From: Sphingobacteriaceae bacterium
GTDB taxonomy: Bacteria > Bacteroidota > Bacteroidia > Sphingobacteriales > Sphingobacteriaceae
Direction of reading: 5' to 3'
NCBI GenBank assembly: GCA_017745075.1
Contig: JAGIAD010000006.1
Span: forward strand, 124,001 to 188,000
Length of the DNA: 64,000 nt
Shown here piece after piece: positions 42,727 through 51,681 of this stretch. Both the position numbers and the translations under genes were made by a program. A model generated the notes under the pieces. That model was not told where the DNA came from, did no database searches, and saw nothing but the letters and a program-made list of their open reading frames with translations. Within the stretch, counting starts at the first letter, position 1, and every line of letters begins with the position of its first letter.

Positions 42727-44433
42727 TTAACCCAGTTTTTCCAGTTCAGATTTAACAAAACCTGCCAGTTCTTTCACATATGCTGCGCTGAAATCAAATT
42801 TGATACCCGCAGTTTCATAGATTTCGTTCATAGGCCTCGTGTAACCCAAAGAAAGTGCAGCAAGATATTGATCAAGCGCTTTTTCAGGATTTTCTTTATA
42901 ATTTTTCCAAACGGCTATGGCCCCTAATTGTGCAATAGCATATTCAATGTAATAGAAAGGTACTTCAAACAGGTGAAGCTGTTTCTGCCAGATGTTACCA
43001 AATTGCTGTTCTAAATCTGTCCAATCGGCAAAGCCGGCACCAAAACGGTTATAAATCTGTTTAAAGGTTTCCTCTCTGTCGGCAGCAGTATGGTTTGGGT
43101 TGGTATAAATCCAGTGTTGAAACTGATCGATTACCGCTACCCATGGCAATGTTTTTAGTACATCGGCCAGCTGCTCTTTTTTTGCGCGGATTAAATCCTC
43201 TTCATTATCAAAATACACATCCCATTTGTCCATAGAGATCAGCTCCATACTCATTGAAGCGAGTTCAGCTACTTCTGACGGACAGTGTTTAAAATCGTTC
43301 AGTTCTAGTTTTGCGGTTAAGAAAGTATGTATCGCGTGTCCACCCTCGTGCACCATTGTAGTTAAATCGCGGAGAGAGTTTGCCGAGTTCATAAAAATAA
43401 ACGGCGCACCGGTTTCGGCCAAAGGATAGTTGTAACCACCCGGGGCTTTACCTTTTCTGCTTTCTACATCAAAAAGGTTATTGGCTTTCATTGTAGCCAG
43501 TTTTTCTCCTAATTTTTCGTCTATCGCATTAAAACAGGCAATACTTTTATCAATCAGTTCTTCGCCATTGTTAAATGGTTTTAAGGCTGGCTTGCCACTT
43601 ATGCTAACCTCGAGGTCCCAGGGTTTTAATACCTCTAAACCCAATGCTTCGCGGCGTTTTTCTGCCTGTTCTTTTAAAATCGGGACAATTTCTTTTTCAA
43701 TGGCATTGGCAAAATCATAGCAATCCTGAGGCGTATAATCGAAACGGCCCAAGGCCTGGAACATATAATCGCGGTAATTCTCAAAACCTGCGTTTAAGGC
43801 CACCTGGTTACGCAATTTAATCAGTTCATCAAAAAGGATGTTTAAATCGTCCTTATCAACCAGGCGGCGTTGCTGGATAGTTTTCCATGCATTTTCGCGT
43901 ACCTCGCGGTTTAAATCTTTAATGAAGATTGAAGCCTGTTCCAAAGTGTATTCCTGTCCGTTAATCTGAACGCTCATTGCCCCGGTTGTGCTTTGGTATT
44001 TTTGTTGTTTTACCTGCAGTTCGGTGAAAAGCTTAATATTTTCTTCACGGTAAAGCTCTAAGGCCTTTTTAATTGCGCGACTATAAACGAAATATTTTTC
44101 TTTATCCAGGTCATCCATAAACGGACTTTCTGCAAATTTTTTATTCAGCTCGTTAGCTAATGGAGAAATTTTAGGCTCTATTTCTGTTGCAAAATATTGG
44201 AAACTTTTAACCAGTTCTTCGTTGGCTGTATCGCAACTCATTTTAATGTATCTCCAGGCAAAGTCTTCTTCCAAAGCCGCTTCCAGCTCTGAACGGTCTT
44301 TAAGCCATTGCTCTAATCCGGGAGTGCTGTTTATTTCACGGTGTTGTAGTTCGGTAAAAATTGGTTCTAAATTTTCCCAGGTAATGGTTAATTCCTGCGG
44401 AATATATTTTCTCGGTTTCTTGGTGATGATCAT
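42727..44433 (-). CDS. M3 family oligoendopeptidase (PepF-type)
   Basis: The 568-residue cytoplasmic metallopeptidase has the zinc motif HEGGHAIHTFL with the downstream ligand glutamate in CPSEVAELASMSMEL. Other M3 features are the helical N-terminal lid and FYYIEYAIAQLGAIAVWKNY near the end. It cuts short peptides. It is read on its own, convergent with the Bcr/CflA transporter. Confidence 0.95.
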   Translation of the reverse strand: MIITKKPRKYIPQELTITWENLEPIFTELQHREINSTPGLEQWLKDRSELEAALEEDFAWRYIKMSCDTANEELVKSFQYFATEIEPKISPLANELNKKFAESPFMDDLDKEKYFVYSRAIKKALELYREENIKLFTELQVKQQKYQSTTGAMSVQINGQEYTLEQASIFIKDLNREVRENAWKTIQQRRLVDKDDLNILFDELIKLRNQVALNAGFENYRDYMFQALGRFDYTPQDCYDFANAIEKEIVPILKEQAEKRREALGLEVLKPWDLEVSISGKPALKPFNNGEELIDKSIACFNAIDEKLGEKLATMKANNLFDVESRKGKAPGGYNYPLAETGAPFIFMNSANSLRDLTTMVHEGGHAIHTFLTAKLELNDFKHCPSEVAELASMSMELISMDKWDVYFDNEEDLIRAKKEQLADVLKTLPWVAVIDQFQHWIYTNPNHTAADREETFKQIYNRFGAGFADWTDLEQQFGNIWQKQLHLFEVPFYYIEYAIAQLGAIAVWKNYKENPEKALDQYLAALSLGYTRPMNEIYETAGIKFDFSAAYVKELAGFVKSELEKLG

Positions 44434-44533
44434 GTTTAATTTAAATTATTTGAATCATGGAGTTGGTGATGGAGTGAATGTAGCCAGGTTACACAGCAGA
44501 CATTCAAATTCATAACTCAAAATTCATTCATTT

Positions 44534-45391
44534 TTATTTATGTCTCAAATACGCGTCAATTAAAAAGCAAATGGCAAATACTACTGAAGCATAACCATTT
44601 AAGGTTTGGAATGCCCGGTTTACCTTGCTTATGTCGTTTGGTTTTACAAGCAGGTGCTGGTAAATCAACATCGAACAGAAAAATACAATCCCTACATAAT
44701 AAACCCAGCTAAACTCGGTAAAGAATACAGGTAAGATTACACAGGCTGCCGATAATACATGCAATAAAACCGAAACGTTCAGAGCATTTTTTATGCCAAG
44801 CGCCGATGGAATGGAATGTAAATTTTCTTCGCGGTCGAAATCTTCATCCTGCAATGCGTAGATAATATCGAAGCCGCTTACCCAAAACAATACCGTTAGC
44901 GAATACAAAACAGGTACCAAAGCAAAATGACCGGTTACAGCAATATAAGCACCTATAGGCGCTAACGATAAGCCCAGACCCAGCACAAGGTGACAAAGTG
45001 CCGTAAACCTTTTGGTGTAACTGTAAAACAATATCACAAACAAGGCGATAGGCGATAAATAAAAACAAAGCGGATTAATGAAATAGGTGGCAATAGCAAA
45101 CAATATACAATTGATAATCACAAAAGTAAGTGCTTCTTTCGCCGAAACTTTCCCTGCGGGGATATCGCGCATTTTGGTGCGCGGGTTTTTGGCATCAATA
45201 TTCCGGTCGAGATACCGGTTAAAAGCCATGGCTGAGTTACGGGCAAAAACCATACAAAGCAGAACCAAAATCAATTTATACCACGAAAATGGATTTTCGG
45301 TAGTGGTTACACCCAGAAAAAAACCAATCATGGCAAAGGGCAATGCAAAAATCGAGTGTGCGAATAATACGAGTGAAAAATATTTTTTCAT
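44534..45391 (-). CDS. UbiA-like polyprenyltransferase (menaquinone synthesis)
   Basis: The 285-residue inner-membrane protein has eight or nine membrane segments and both aspartate-rich motifs: AFNRYLDRNIDAKNPRT and ALQDEDFDREENLHSIP. It attaches a polyprenyl chain to an aromatic ring. In Bacteroidota close relatives are annotated as 4-hydroxybenzoate-type enzymes or MqnP of the futalosine route. The quinone methyltransferase ubiE lies 1.7 kb away, past engB. Confidence 0.92.
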   Translation of the reverse strand: MKKYFSLVLFAHSIFALPFAMIGFFLGVTTTENPFSWYKLILVLLCMVFARNSAMAFNRYLDRNIDAKNPRTKMRDIPAGKVSAKEALTFVIINCILFAIATYFINPLCFYLSPIALFVILFYSYTKRFTALCHLVLGLGLSLAPIGAYIAVTGHFALVPVLYSLTVLFWVSGFDIIYALQDEDFDREENLHSIPSALGIKNALNVSVLLHVLSAACVILPVFFTEFSWVYYVGIVFFCSMLIYQHLLVKPNDISKVNRAFQTLNGYASVVFAICFLIDAYLRHK

Positions 45392-45433
45392 TTATGGCAA
45401 AAGGTTAACTGTTTTTAATGGTTAATGGCAGAT

Positions 45434-45460
45434 ACTAATGAACCAATGACTAATGAACTA
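45434..45460. repeat. Dispersed repeat family A, copy 3
   Basis: ACTAATGAACCAATGACT and TAATGAACTA are the same words as copy 1. It lies 16 bases downstream of the engB stop codon, between engB and the UbiA-like gene. Confidence 0.6.
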
Positions 45461-45475
45461 TTTGAACATCAAATG

Positions 45476-46099
45476 TTAAAACCGCTTATAATCTGTAGGA
45501 ACTACAAAATCTTTATTTACTTCATAGATAAAATTCAGTACTTCATCTTTACCAATAGCTTTTTCGGCTGAAGTAATGAAAGTTGCCGGAATTTCTTCAA
45601 AAAACTCACCCAACTTTCGTTTAAAGCCGGCTACATTTTTTTGTGTGGTGGTCATACCTTGTTTGTCGGCTTTGGTAAAAATCAACGAAAAGGGAATTTG
45701 CCTTTCACCCAGCCAGTAGCAAAATTCAATATCAATCTGTTGCGGTTCCAATCGGCTATCAATCAATACAAACACACATTGCAGACTTTCCCTTTTGGTG
45801 ATATAGGCACGGATAAATTTTTCCCATTTCTCTCTGCTGGTTTTTGAAACCTTGGCATAACCATAACCCGGCAGATCGACAATATACCAGGCTTCATTAA
45901 TCAGAAAGTGATTAATGAGTTGTGTTTTTCCCGGCCGTTGTGAGGTTTTGGCCAAACCATGCTGATTAACCAACATGTTGATTAAAGACGATTTACCTAC
46001 ATTAGAACGACCAATAAAAGCGTACTCGGGCAATATAGGAGGCGGCAGGGCCGAAACCTGGGTGTTGCTGCATACAAATGCTGCTGTTTTGATAACCAT
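45476..46099 (-). CDS. engB: Ribosome biogenesis GTP-binding protein EngB/YsxC
   Basis: The 207-residue GTPase has G1 GRSNVGKSSLINML, G3 DLPGYGYAKVS and G4 FTKAD (IFTKADKQG), and helps late assembly of the large ribosomal subunit. The TAnnTTTG element sits 4 bases before the ATG, so the mRNA is likely leaderless. It is divergent from ubiE across a repeat-rich gap of about 150 bases. Confidence 0.97.
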   Translation of the reverse strand: MVIKTAAFVCSNTQVSALPPPILPEYAFIGRSNVGKSSLINMLVNQHGLAKTSQRPGKTQLINHFLINEAWYIVDLPGYGYAKVSKTSREKWEKFIRAYITKRESLQCVFVLIDSRLEPQQIDIEFCYWLGERQIPFSLIFTKADKQGMTTTQKNVAGFKRKLGEFFEEIPATFITSAEKAIGKDEVLNFIYEVNKDFVVPTDYKRF

Positions 46100-46103
46100 A
46101 ATG

Positions 46104-46111
46104 CAAAGGTA
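46104..46111 (-). promoter_or_regulatory. TAnnTTTG element for engB, probably leaderless
   Basis: TACCTTTG on the minus strand ends 4 bases before the engB ATG at 46099. Confidence 0.5.
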
Positions 46112-46120
46112 ACAATTAGT

Positions 46121-46229
46121 TTTGAGTTGGGGGTTTTGAGTTGGGAGCCGAAATTTAATGAGGTCAGCAATTCGTAAACTTTAACGGAATCGCTAAACTG
46201 CAAACTCTAAACTCCCAACTGCGAACTCT
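46121..46229. repeat. Intergenic inverted word repeat (GAGTTGGGAG family)
   Basis: Words GAGTTGGGGG (46124-46133) and GAGTTGGGAG (46138-46147) form the left arm. The right arm has AACTC, CTCCCAACT (46212-46220) and AACTC again, the perfect inverse of AGTTGGGAG. It sits between two divergent promoters. Confidence 0.65.
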
Positions 46230-46235
46230 TTTATC

Positions 46236-46243
46236 TATCTTTG
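46236..46243 (+). promoter_or_regulatory. TAnnTTTG element for ubiE
   Basis: TATCTTTG ends 9 bases before the ATG at 46253 and overlaps the alternative TTG start at 46241, which argues against using that TTG. Confidence 0.55.
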
Positions 46244-46252
46244 TCACATATC

Positions 46253-46984
46253 ATGAATCAGAATATCACTCCATACCAAGTAGAAGATGCAACTAAAAAA
46301 GAGCAGGTTGCAACCATGTTTAACAACATTTCGGGTACCTACGATTTTTTAAACCATTTTCTTTCTTTAGGCATCGATGTATTGTGGCGTAAGAAAGCAA
46401 TTAAAGAGCTGGTTTCCATCCATCCCAGGATTATGCTTGATGTAGCTACAGGAACAGGCGATTTTGCTTTCGAAGCGATAAAGAAACTTCGTCCCGAAAA
46501 GGTAATCGGTGTAGATATTTCAGAAGGCATGCTCGAAGTTGCCAAAAAGAAGATCGATGAGCGTAACCTGAACGAAACTTTTTCGGTTCAGGTAGGCGAT
46601 TCGGAAGGACTGCATTTTAAGGATAATACTTTTGATGCCATTACCTGTGCTTATGGTGTACGTAATTTCGAAAACCTCGAAAAAGGTTTAACCGATATGT
46701 ACCGTGTGCTAAAACCAAATGGTAAAATGGTAATATTGGAATTTTCTAAACCAAGGGTATTCCCGGTAAAACAATTGTACAGCTTCTATTTTAAACAGGT
46801 AACACCGTTTTTTGGCAAACTGTTTTCTAAAGACCACAGGGCTTATACCTATCTGCCCGAATCGGTAGCAGCTTTCCCTGATGGTGAAGACTTTACAGGC
46901 CTGATGGAAAAAATCGGTTTCAAAAGTACCAAACAAAGAATTTTAACGTTTGGAATAAGTTCGATATATATAGGAACCAAATGA
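46253..46984 (+). CDS. ubiE: Demethylmenaquinone methyltransferase UbiE/MenG
   Basis: The 243-residue class I methyltransferase binds SAM through DVATGTGDFAFEAIKK and VIGVDISEGMLEVAKKK. UbiE family signatures are DFLNHFLSLGIDVLWRKKAI and ITCAYGVRNFENLEKGLTDM. It carries out the last step of menaquinone synthesis. The stop overlaps the porT start by 4 bases (ATGA), so the two are translated together. The ATG at 46253 is taken because the TTG at 46241 lies inside the promoter element. Confidence 0.96.
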   Translation: MNQNITPYQVEDATKKEQVATMFNNISGTYDFLNHFLSLGIDVLWRKKAIKELVSIHPRIMLDVATGTGDFAFEAIKKLRPEKVIGVDISEGMLEVAKKKIDERNLNETFSVQVGDSEGLHFKDNTFDAITCAYGVRNFENLEKGLTDMYRVLKPNGKMVILEFSKPRVFPVKQLYSFYFKQVTPFFGKLFSKDHRAYTYLPESVAAFPDGEDFTGLMEKIGFKSTKQRILTFGISSIYIGTK

Positions 46985-47778
46985 TCAGAAAATTAAGCCT
47001 CATTCTTTTCCTCTTTGCTGTATCTACAACTGCCTTTGCGCAAAACTGGGGTGGTGGTATAGATGATGAGGATTGGAGTTTTGGCTTTAATTTCCAATAT
47101 ATCTCTGCCGAATATAAAATCCTTAAAAAGCAAAATTGGCGATCGCCTTTTTACGAGACGCCAAATTCTTTTGAACCCTCTTACGATCCAAATTCGGGCA
47201 TTCCGGTTACTTCAACGTTAAACGCTATTTCCAGTCCGCCATCTCAAGGTTTTGGGTTGGGTTTTGTAGTTAACAGAATGATTTCTGATAATTTCGATAT
47301 CAGGGCAACGCCATCACTTATTTTTAGCGACAGGATCGTAACTTATGAGTACGAACCGATGGCACCGATCGACCTTGGCAATGGGCAAACGAAAAATTTT
47401 CAGACTGTGGTCGAAAGAAAAGTTCAGGCTACCATGTTTGAATTCCCGTTGGGTATAAAAGTGAAGTCGAACCGGTTGAACAATTTTAGGGTATATTGGT
47501 TAGGTGGTGCTAAATATTCGATTGATATCGCTTCAAAAAAGAAAACCTTCGATGAAGGTGAAACGGCAGTAAATAAATTTTTAAAAAACCGGAGGAATTA
47601 CCTTTCGTACGAAACGGGTATTGGGTTCGATATTTACTTCGAGTATTTTAAAATGTCGCCCGAGATAAAATTATCGTATTCAACCAACGATTTGCTTCAG
47701 CACGACAATACGATTTACGCCAACCCGATAGATAAGTTGAAATTACGTCAATTAACATTCAGTTTGATTTTTCAATAG
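46981..47778 (+). CDS. porT: PorT-like outer-membrane barrel of the type IX secretion system
   Basis: The 265-residue protein has a signal peptide (LILFLFAVSTTAFA). The mature part is an 8-strand-type barrel with alternating aromatic residues (DDEDWSFGFNFQYIS, GFGLGFVVNRMISDNFD, LRQLTFSLIFQ). The ubiE-porT pair with a 4-base overlap is a recurrent arrangement in Bacteroidota. PorT is needed for export by the type IX system in Porphyromonas; a role here is inferred from order and size. A generic porin is the alternative. Confidence 0.8.
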   Translation: MIRKLSLILFLFAVSTTAFAQNWGGGIDDEDWSFGFNFQYISAEYKILKKQNWRSPFYETPNSFEPSYDPNSGIPVTSTLNAISSPPSQGFGLGFVVNRMISDNFDIRATPSLIFSDRIVTYEYEPMAPIDLGNGQTKNFQTVVERKVQATMFEFPLGIKVKSNRLNNFRVYWLGGAKYSIDIASKKKTFDEGETAVNKFLKNRRNYLSYETGIGFDIYFEYFKMSPEIKLSYSTNDLLQHDNTIYANPIDKLKLRQLTFSLIFQ

Positions 47779-47798
47779 TCCTGCAATCCAAAAAAACT

Positions 47799-47806
47799 TA
47801 CCTTTG
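47799..47806 (+). promoter_or_regulatory. TAnnTTTG element for the SDR gene
   Basis: TACCTTTG lies 60 bases before the SDR ATG at 47867. No -33 TTG was found. Confidence 0.4.
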
Positions 47807-47866
47807 TTGGAGTTGGTAAATCAAAGGTGTTATCTTAGGGAATTACCAATACTTAAAATTCATAAA

Positions 47867-48625
47867 ATGTCTAAAATCGCATTAATTACAGGCGCAACTT
47901 CTGGTATTGGCGAAAGTTGTGCACATACATTTGCCCAGCAGGGTTACAATTTGATCCTATTGGCGCGCAGGGAAGACCGTTTAGTTAAAATTGCCCATCA
48001 TCTCGAAGATAAGTATGCCATCACCATTAAACAAGTATTGGCAGATGTTCGCGATAAGAATAACCTTACCACTACTTTGGAAGCTTTACCAACAGAATGG
48101 AAAAAGGTAGATGTACTGGTGAACAATGCAGGTTTAAGTCAGGGTTTAGATCCCATTGATAAAGGCGATACCAACGATTGGGATACCATGATTGATACAA
48201 ACGTAAAGGGCTTGTTATATGTAACCAAAATTGTTTCCAACTGGATGATTCCAAACCAATCTGGTCATATCATCAATATTGGTTCTATAGCAGGTAAAGA
48301 AGTTTATCCGAACGGAAACGTATATTGTGCCAGTAAACATGCGGTAGATGCTTTAACCAAAGGAACCCGTATCGACCTGCTTGCACACGGAATAAAGGTT
48401 ACTGCCATTAATCCAGGCATGGTAGAAACCGAATTTTCGGTAGTGCGTTTTAAAGGCGACGAAGACCGGGCAAAAAAGGTATATGAAAACTTAGAGCCCC
48501 TCATTGCCGACGATATTGCCGATGCCATCTGGTATGTGGTAAGCAGGCCGAAACACGTAAATATTAACGATATGCTCATTATGCCTACGGCGCAGGCTAC
48601 CGCAACGATAGTAAATAGAGGTTAA
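47867..48625 (+). CDS. Short-chain dehydrogenase/reductase (YdfG-like)
   Basis: With the ATG at 47867 the 252-residue protein opens on the nucleotide-binding motif (ALITGATSGIGESCAH). NNAG is present in VDVLVNNAGLSQG, and the catalytic Ser/Tyr/Lys set is in NIGSIAGKE and YCASKHAVD. The upstream in-frame start at 47804 overlaps the promoter element. The family of YdfG-like enzymes oxidises 3-hydroxy acids or serine; the true substrate is unknown. Confidence 0.94.
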   Translation: MSKIALITGATSGIGESCAHTFAQQGYNLILLARREDRLVKIAHHLEDKYAITIKQVLADVRDKNNLTTTLEALPTEWKKVDVLVNNAGLSQGLDPIDKGDTNDWDTMIDTNVKGLLYVTKIVSNWMIPNQSGHIINIGSIAGKEVYPNGNVYCASKHAVDALTKGTRIDLLAHGIKVTAINPGMVETEFSVVRFKGDEDRAKKVYENLEPLIADDIADAIWYVVSRPKHVNINDMLIMPTAQATATIVNRG

Positions 48626-48746
48626 TTCGGTTAACTGTATAAACTGTTAAATTGGTTAATTGAAAGATTAAATGATTAATAAAAAATGAAATAATAATTG
48701 GCGATCGGGATTTACAATTAACCGGTTAACCAATTACAACAATTAA
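48620..48746. repeat. Intergenic inverted word repeat (GGTTAATTG family)
   Basis: Words GGTTAATTCGGTTAAC (48620-48635) and ATTGGTTAATTG (48651-48662) form the left arm. CAATTAACCGGTTAACC (48715-48731) and AATTACAACAATT form the right arm, inverted with respect to the left. It begins at the SDR stop codon and ends 6 bases before the next ATG. Confidence 0.65.
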
Positions 48747-48752
48747 ACAACA

Positions 48753-49199
48753 ATGATATCAAACACAATAGATCAGGAAATAAAAAAAGCCATGCTGGCT
48801 AAAAACAATGCACAGTTAAGGGGCTTAAGGGCAATAAAAGCAGCTTTACTTTTAGCTAAAACAGAGAAAGGATCTTCAGAAGAAATTACTGAAGAAGCTG
48901 AACTTAAAATTCTTCAGAAACTGATTAAACAACGCCGCGAATCTGCTGATATTTATAAGCAGCAAAATCGCGAGGATTTGTACAAGGTAGAGGAAGAAGA
49001 AATTGAAGTAATTAACCAGTTCTTACCAAAACAGTTAGATAGGGCAGAGGTTGCCGAAATTATAGAGACAGTAATCAAACAATCTGGCGCTACATCGGTT
49101 AAGGAAATGGGAAAGGTAATGGGGTTGGCAAATGCAGCGCTTGCAGGTAAAGCTGATGGTAAATTAATTGCTGAGATTGTTAAGGAAAAATTAGCTTAA
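48753..49199 (+). CDS. GatB/YqeY domain-containing protein
   Basis: The 148-residue protein has the YqeY pattern: KKAMLAKNNAQLRGLRAIKA, LQKLIKQRRESADIYKQQNR, FLPKQLDRAEVAEIIE and KEMGKVMGLANAALAGKADG. The fold matches the C-terminal tail domain of the GatB amidotransferase subunit, which contacts tRNA. Free-standing YqeY is widespread and of uncertain function. A repeat separates it from the SDR gene, and a 161-base gap follows. Confidence 0.95.
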   Translation: MISNTIDQEIKKAMLAKNNAQLRGLRAIKAALLLAKTEKGSSEEITEEAELKILQKLIKQRRESADIYKQQNREDLYKVEEEEIEVINQFLPKQLDRAEVAEIIETVIKQSGATSVKEMGKVMGLANAALAGKADGKLIAEIVKEKLA

Positions 49200-49360
49200 T
49201 TTAAAGCTAAAAGCGCAATTATCGCTAACTACTACCGCTTTACGCTTTACAAACAGCGTTTTTATACCGTTTTCGATTTTATTTCAGAAAAATGGCATAT
49301 AAATGCATAATTTTAATTTTACTCTACTAACTTAGTAGCACAATACCATCTAGAATATAT

Positions 49361-50125
49361 ATGACTTACCCGATAATAGAAGAAGACGGATTTAAATACA
49401 TAGAAGCTGGAACAGGCGAGACACTGGTATTGCTACACGGCCTAATGGGCGAATTAAGCAATTGGGAACTCGTTATAGAACACTTTAAAGATCGCTATCG
49501 TGTAATTATTCCGATTTTGCCAATCTACGACCTGCCGATTTTAACATTGGGCGTAAAAGCATTATCGAGATATCTTCATCGCTTTTTAAAATATAAAAAT
49601 TTAAACCAGGTGGTGCTTATTGGTAATTCGCTTGGTGGCCACGTTGGTCTGGTATTTACGGTAGCCCACCAGGAGTTTGTTAAAGCACTGGTTTTAACCG
49701 GTAGTTCCGGTTTATATGAAAATGCTTTCGGAGGATCTTTCCCACGCAGGGAGAGCTACGATTATATTAAGGAGAAAGTTGAATTTACTTTTTACGATCC
49801 TGCTACTGCAACCAAAGAGCTGGTTGATGATGTTTTTAAAACAGTTAACGACAGATCAAGAGTTATTCGTATTTTAACCATGGCAAAATCGGCAATACGC
49901 CATAATATGGCCAAAGATCTATCGAAGATTACCATACCGGTTTCCTTAATATGGGGTAAAAACGATAAGGTTACACCGCCGGAAGTGGCAGAAGAATTTC
50001 ATGAATTGTTGCCAAATTCAGAATTAAACTGGGTAGATAAATGTGGTCATGCGCCTATGATGGAACACCCGGAAATATTTAATGCATTTTTAGAGAAATT
50101 TTTAGATAGAATATTGTTAAAGTAA
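49361..50125 (+). CDS. Alpha/beta hydrolase
   Basis: The 254-residue protein has the oxyanion motif LVLLHGLMGELSNWE, the nucleophile elbow GNSLGGHVGL, the acid in IWGKNDKVTPPE and the histidine in CGHAPMMEHPE. All three catalytic residues are present. The next gene starts directly after the stop codon. Its place at the start of the CBS-nadK-uppS-bamA run suggests an envelope-linked or housekeeping role, but the substrate is unknown. Confidence 0.92.
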   Translation: MTYPIIEEDGFKYIEAGTGETLVLLHGLMGELSNWELVIEHFKDRYRVIIPILPIYDLPILTLGVKALSRYLHRFLKYKNLNQVVLIGNSLGGHVGLVFTVAHQEFVKALVLTGSSGLYENAFGGSFPRRESYDYIKEKVEFTFYDPATATKELVDDVFKTVNDRSRVIRILTMAKSAIRHNMAKDLSKITIPVSLIWGKNDKVTPPEVAEEFHELLPNSELNWVDKCGHAPMMEHPEIFNAFLEKFLDRILLK

Positions 50126-50788
50126 ATGTTTGCAGCAGAAATCATATCAGATGCAATTCCATCACTAAAGACCGATGATACGGTGCAGAAAGCTTTAGAT
50201 CGGATGAACGATTTTAAGTTAAAGCATTTGCCCGTGGTTAATGGGGTAACTTTATTGGGCCTGGTATCTGAAGATGATTTACTGAATATTGATAATCATG
50301 ATACACTTTTAAGCAATAGTGCAGTAAATATACTTAACGTTTTCGTTTGGGGTAATGTACATACTTATGATGTAATCAGGTTATTGAGCCAGCTAAAATT
50401 GACGGCAGTGCCCGTTTTAGATCAGCATAAAAATTATTTAGGTTTAATTTCGGTCAATAACATGATAAATGCCGTAGCCGAACAGTATGCGGTAAACGAA
50501 CCAGGAGGAATTATCGTTTTGGAGATCAGTAACCGCGATAATTCACTTGCACATATTGCACAGATTGTTGAAGCCGATAATGCACAGGTGCTTTCTTCTT
50601 ACGTTAATTCTTTTGAGGATTCTACGCGTTTAGAAGTAACGCTGAAGGTAAACAAAACAGAAATTACTTCATTGGTAGCCTCTTTCGAAAGATATGATTA
50701 TCTCGTAAAAGAGGTATACAATAACACCCAGGTTGATAATGGATCGCAAGAGCGTTACGATTCTTTCATGAACTATTTAAATGTATAA
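50126..50788 (+). CDS. CBS domain pair protein
   Basis: The 220-residue protein has two CBS motifs in tandem: IPSLKTDDTVQKALDRMNDF with LPVVNGVTLLGLVSEDDLL, and VIRLLSQLKLTAVPVLDQH with YLGLISVNNMINAV. CBS pairs bind adenine nucleotides and act as regulatory sensors. The C-terminal 90 residues (GGIIVLEISNRDNSLAHIAQ) resemble an ACT-like fold. It starts at the base after the hydrolase stop codon and lies 9 bases before nadK, fitting a nucleotide-linked regulator. Confidence 0.92.
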   Translation: MFAAEIISDAIPSLKTDDTVQKALDRMNDFKLKHLPVVNGVTLLGLVSEDDLLNIDNHDTLLSNSAVNILNVFVWGNVHTYDVIRLLSQLKLTAVPVLDQHKNYLGLISVNNMINAVAEQYAVNEPGGIIVLEISNRDNSLAHIAQIVEADNAQVLSSYVNSFEDSTRLEVTLKVNKTEITSLVASFERYDYLVKEVYNNTQVDNGSQERYDSFMNYLNV

Positions 50789-50797
50789 ACCGATCTT

Positions 50798-51679
50798 ATG
50801 AGGATTGCAATTTACGGCAGAGATTTTAATGATACGGTTTTACCTTATGTACAGGTGGTTTTTGATCATCTGGCCGAACACCAGATCCAGCCTTTGGTGT
50901 ATTCTAAATTTAAAACCTCTCTCCATGGTAAAATAAAGCTGCCGGGTAATACCATTATATTCCATAACCATGCCGAACTTAAAGATCATGCCGATGTATT
51001 GCTGAGCCTCGGCGGAGATGGAACACTGTTAGATACTTTGTCGCTGATCCGCAATTCGGGCATTCCTGTAATCGGGATTAATTTTGGCCGTTTGGGTTTC
51101 CTGGCCAGTATCAATAAAAACGAAATCGCGTCGGCTCTTAAAGCCCTGATCAATAAAGAATATACCTTAGATTCACGTTCACTTTTAACATTAGAATCTG
51201 ATAACGGTTTATTTGGTGAAGAAAATTTTGCATTGAACGATATTACTATTCACCGCCGCGATAATTCGGCGATGATGATTATCCACGCTTCGATGAATAA
51301 TGAGTTTATCAACTCTTATTGGGCTGACGGATTGATCATTGCTACCCCTACAGGTTCTACAGCATATTCATTAAGCTGCGGAGGACCGATTATTTATCCG
51401 GATTCTAAAAATTTTGTAATTACACCTATTGCACCGCATAATCTAAATGTGCGGCCAGTGGTTGTGCCAGATCATAATAAACTCTCTTTTGAGGTAGAAG
51501 CAAGGGAATCTAAATTTTTGGTTTCGTGCGATAGCCGGACCGTTACGGTAGAACGTTCGGTAAAAATTAGTATCAAAAAGGCCGATTTTTGCGTAAATCT
51601 TATCAGGCTTAACAATGAAACTTACTTAAACACGTTAAGGAATAAATTATTATGGGGCATTGATACCCGTAACTACTAA
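50798..51679 (+). CDS. nadK: NAD kinase
   Basis: The 293-residue kinase makes NADP from NAD and ATP. It has the family motifs LLSLGGDGTLLDTLSLIR, NFGRLGFLASI, and ATPTGSTAYSLSCGGPI. Length is standard. It follows the CBS gene by 9 bases and precedes the DUF6089 gene by 2, so it is in one operon running to at least uppS. Confidence 0.97.
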   Translation: MRIAIYGRDFNDTVLPYVQVVFDHLAEHQIQPLVYSKFKTSLHGKIKLPGNTIIFHNHAELKDHADVLLSLGGDGTLLDTLSLIRNSGIPVIGINFGRLGFLASINKNEIASALKALINKEYTLDSRSLLTLESDNGLFGEENFALNDITIHRRDNSAMMIIHASMNNEFINSYWADGLIIATPTGSTAYSLSCGGPIIYPDSKNFVITPIAPHNLNVRPVVVPDHNKLSFEVEARESKFLVSCDSRTVTVERSVKISIKKADFCVNLIRLNNETYLNTLRNKLLWGIDTRNY

Positions 51680-51681
51680 GT

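Noticed and set aside
48620..48746. Attachment site or replication origin from the GGTTAAC repeats
   Set aside because: No DnaA boxes, dnaA, integrase or element boundary nearby; the layout matches the other intergenic word repeats.
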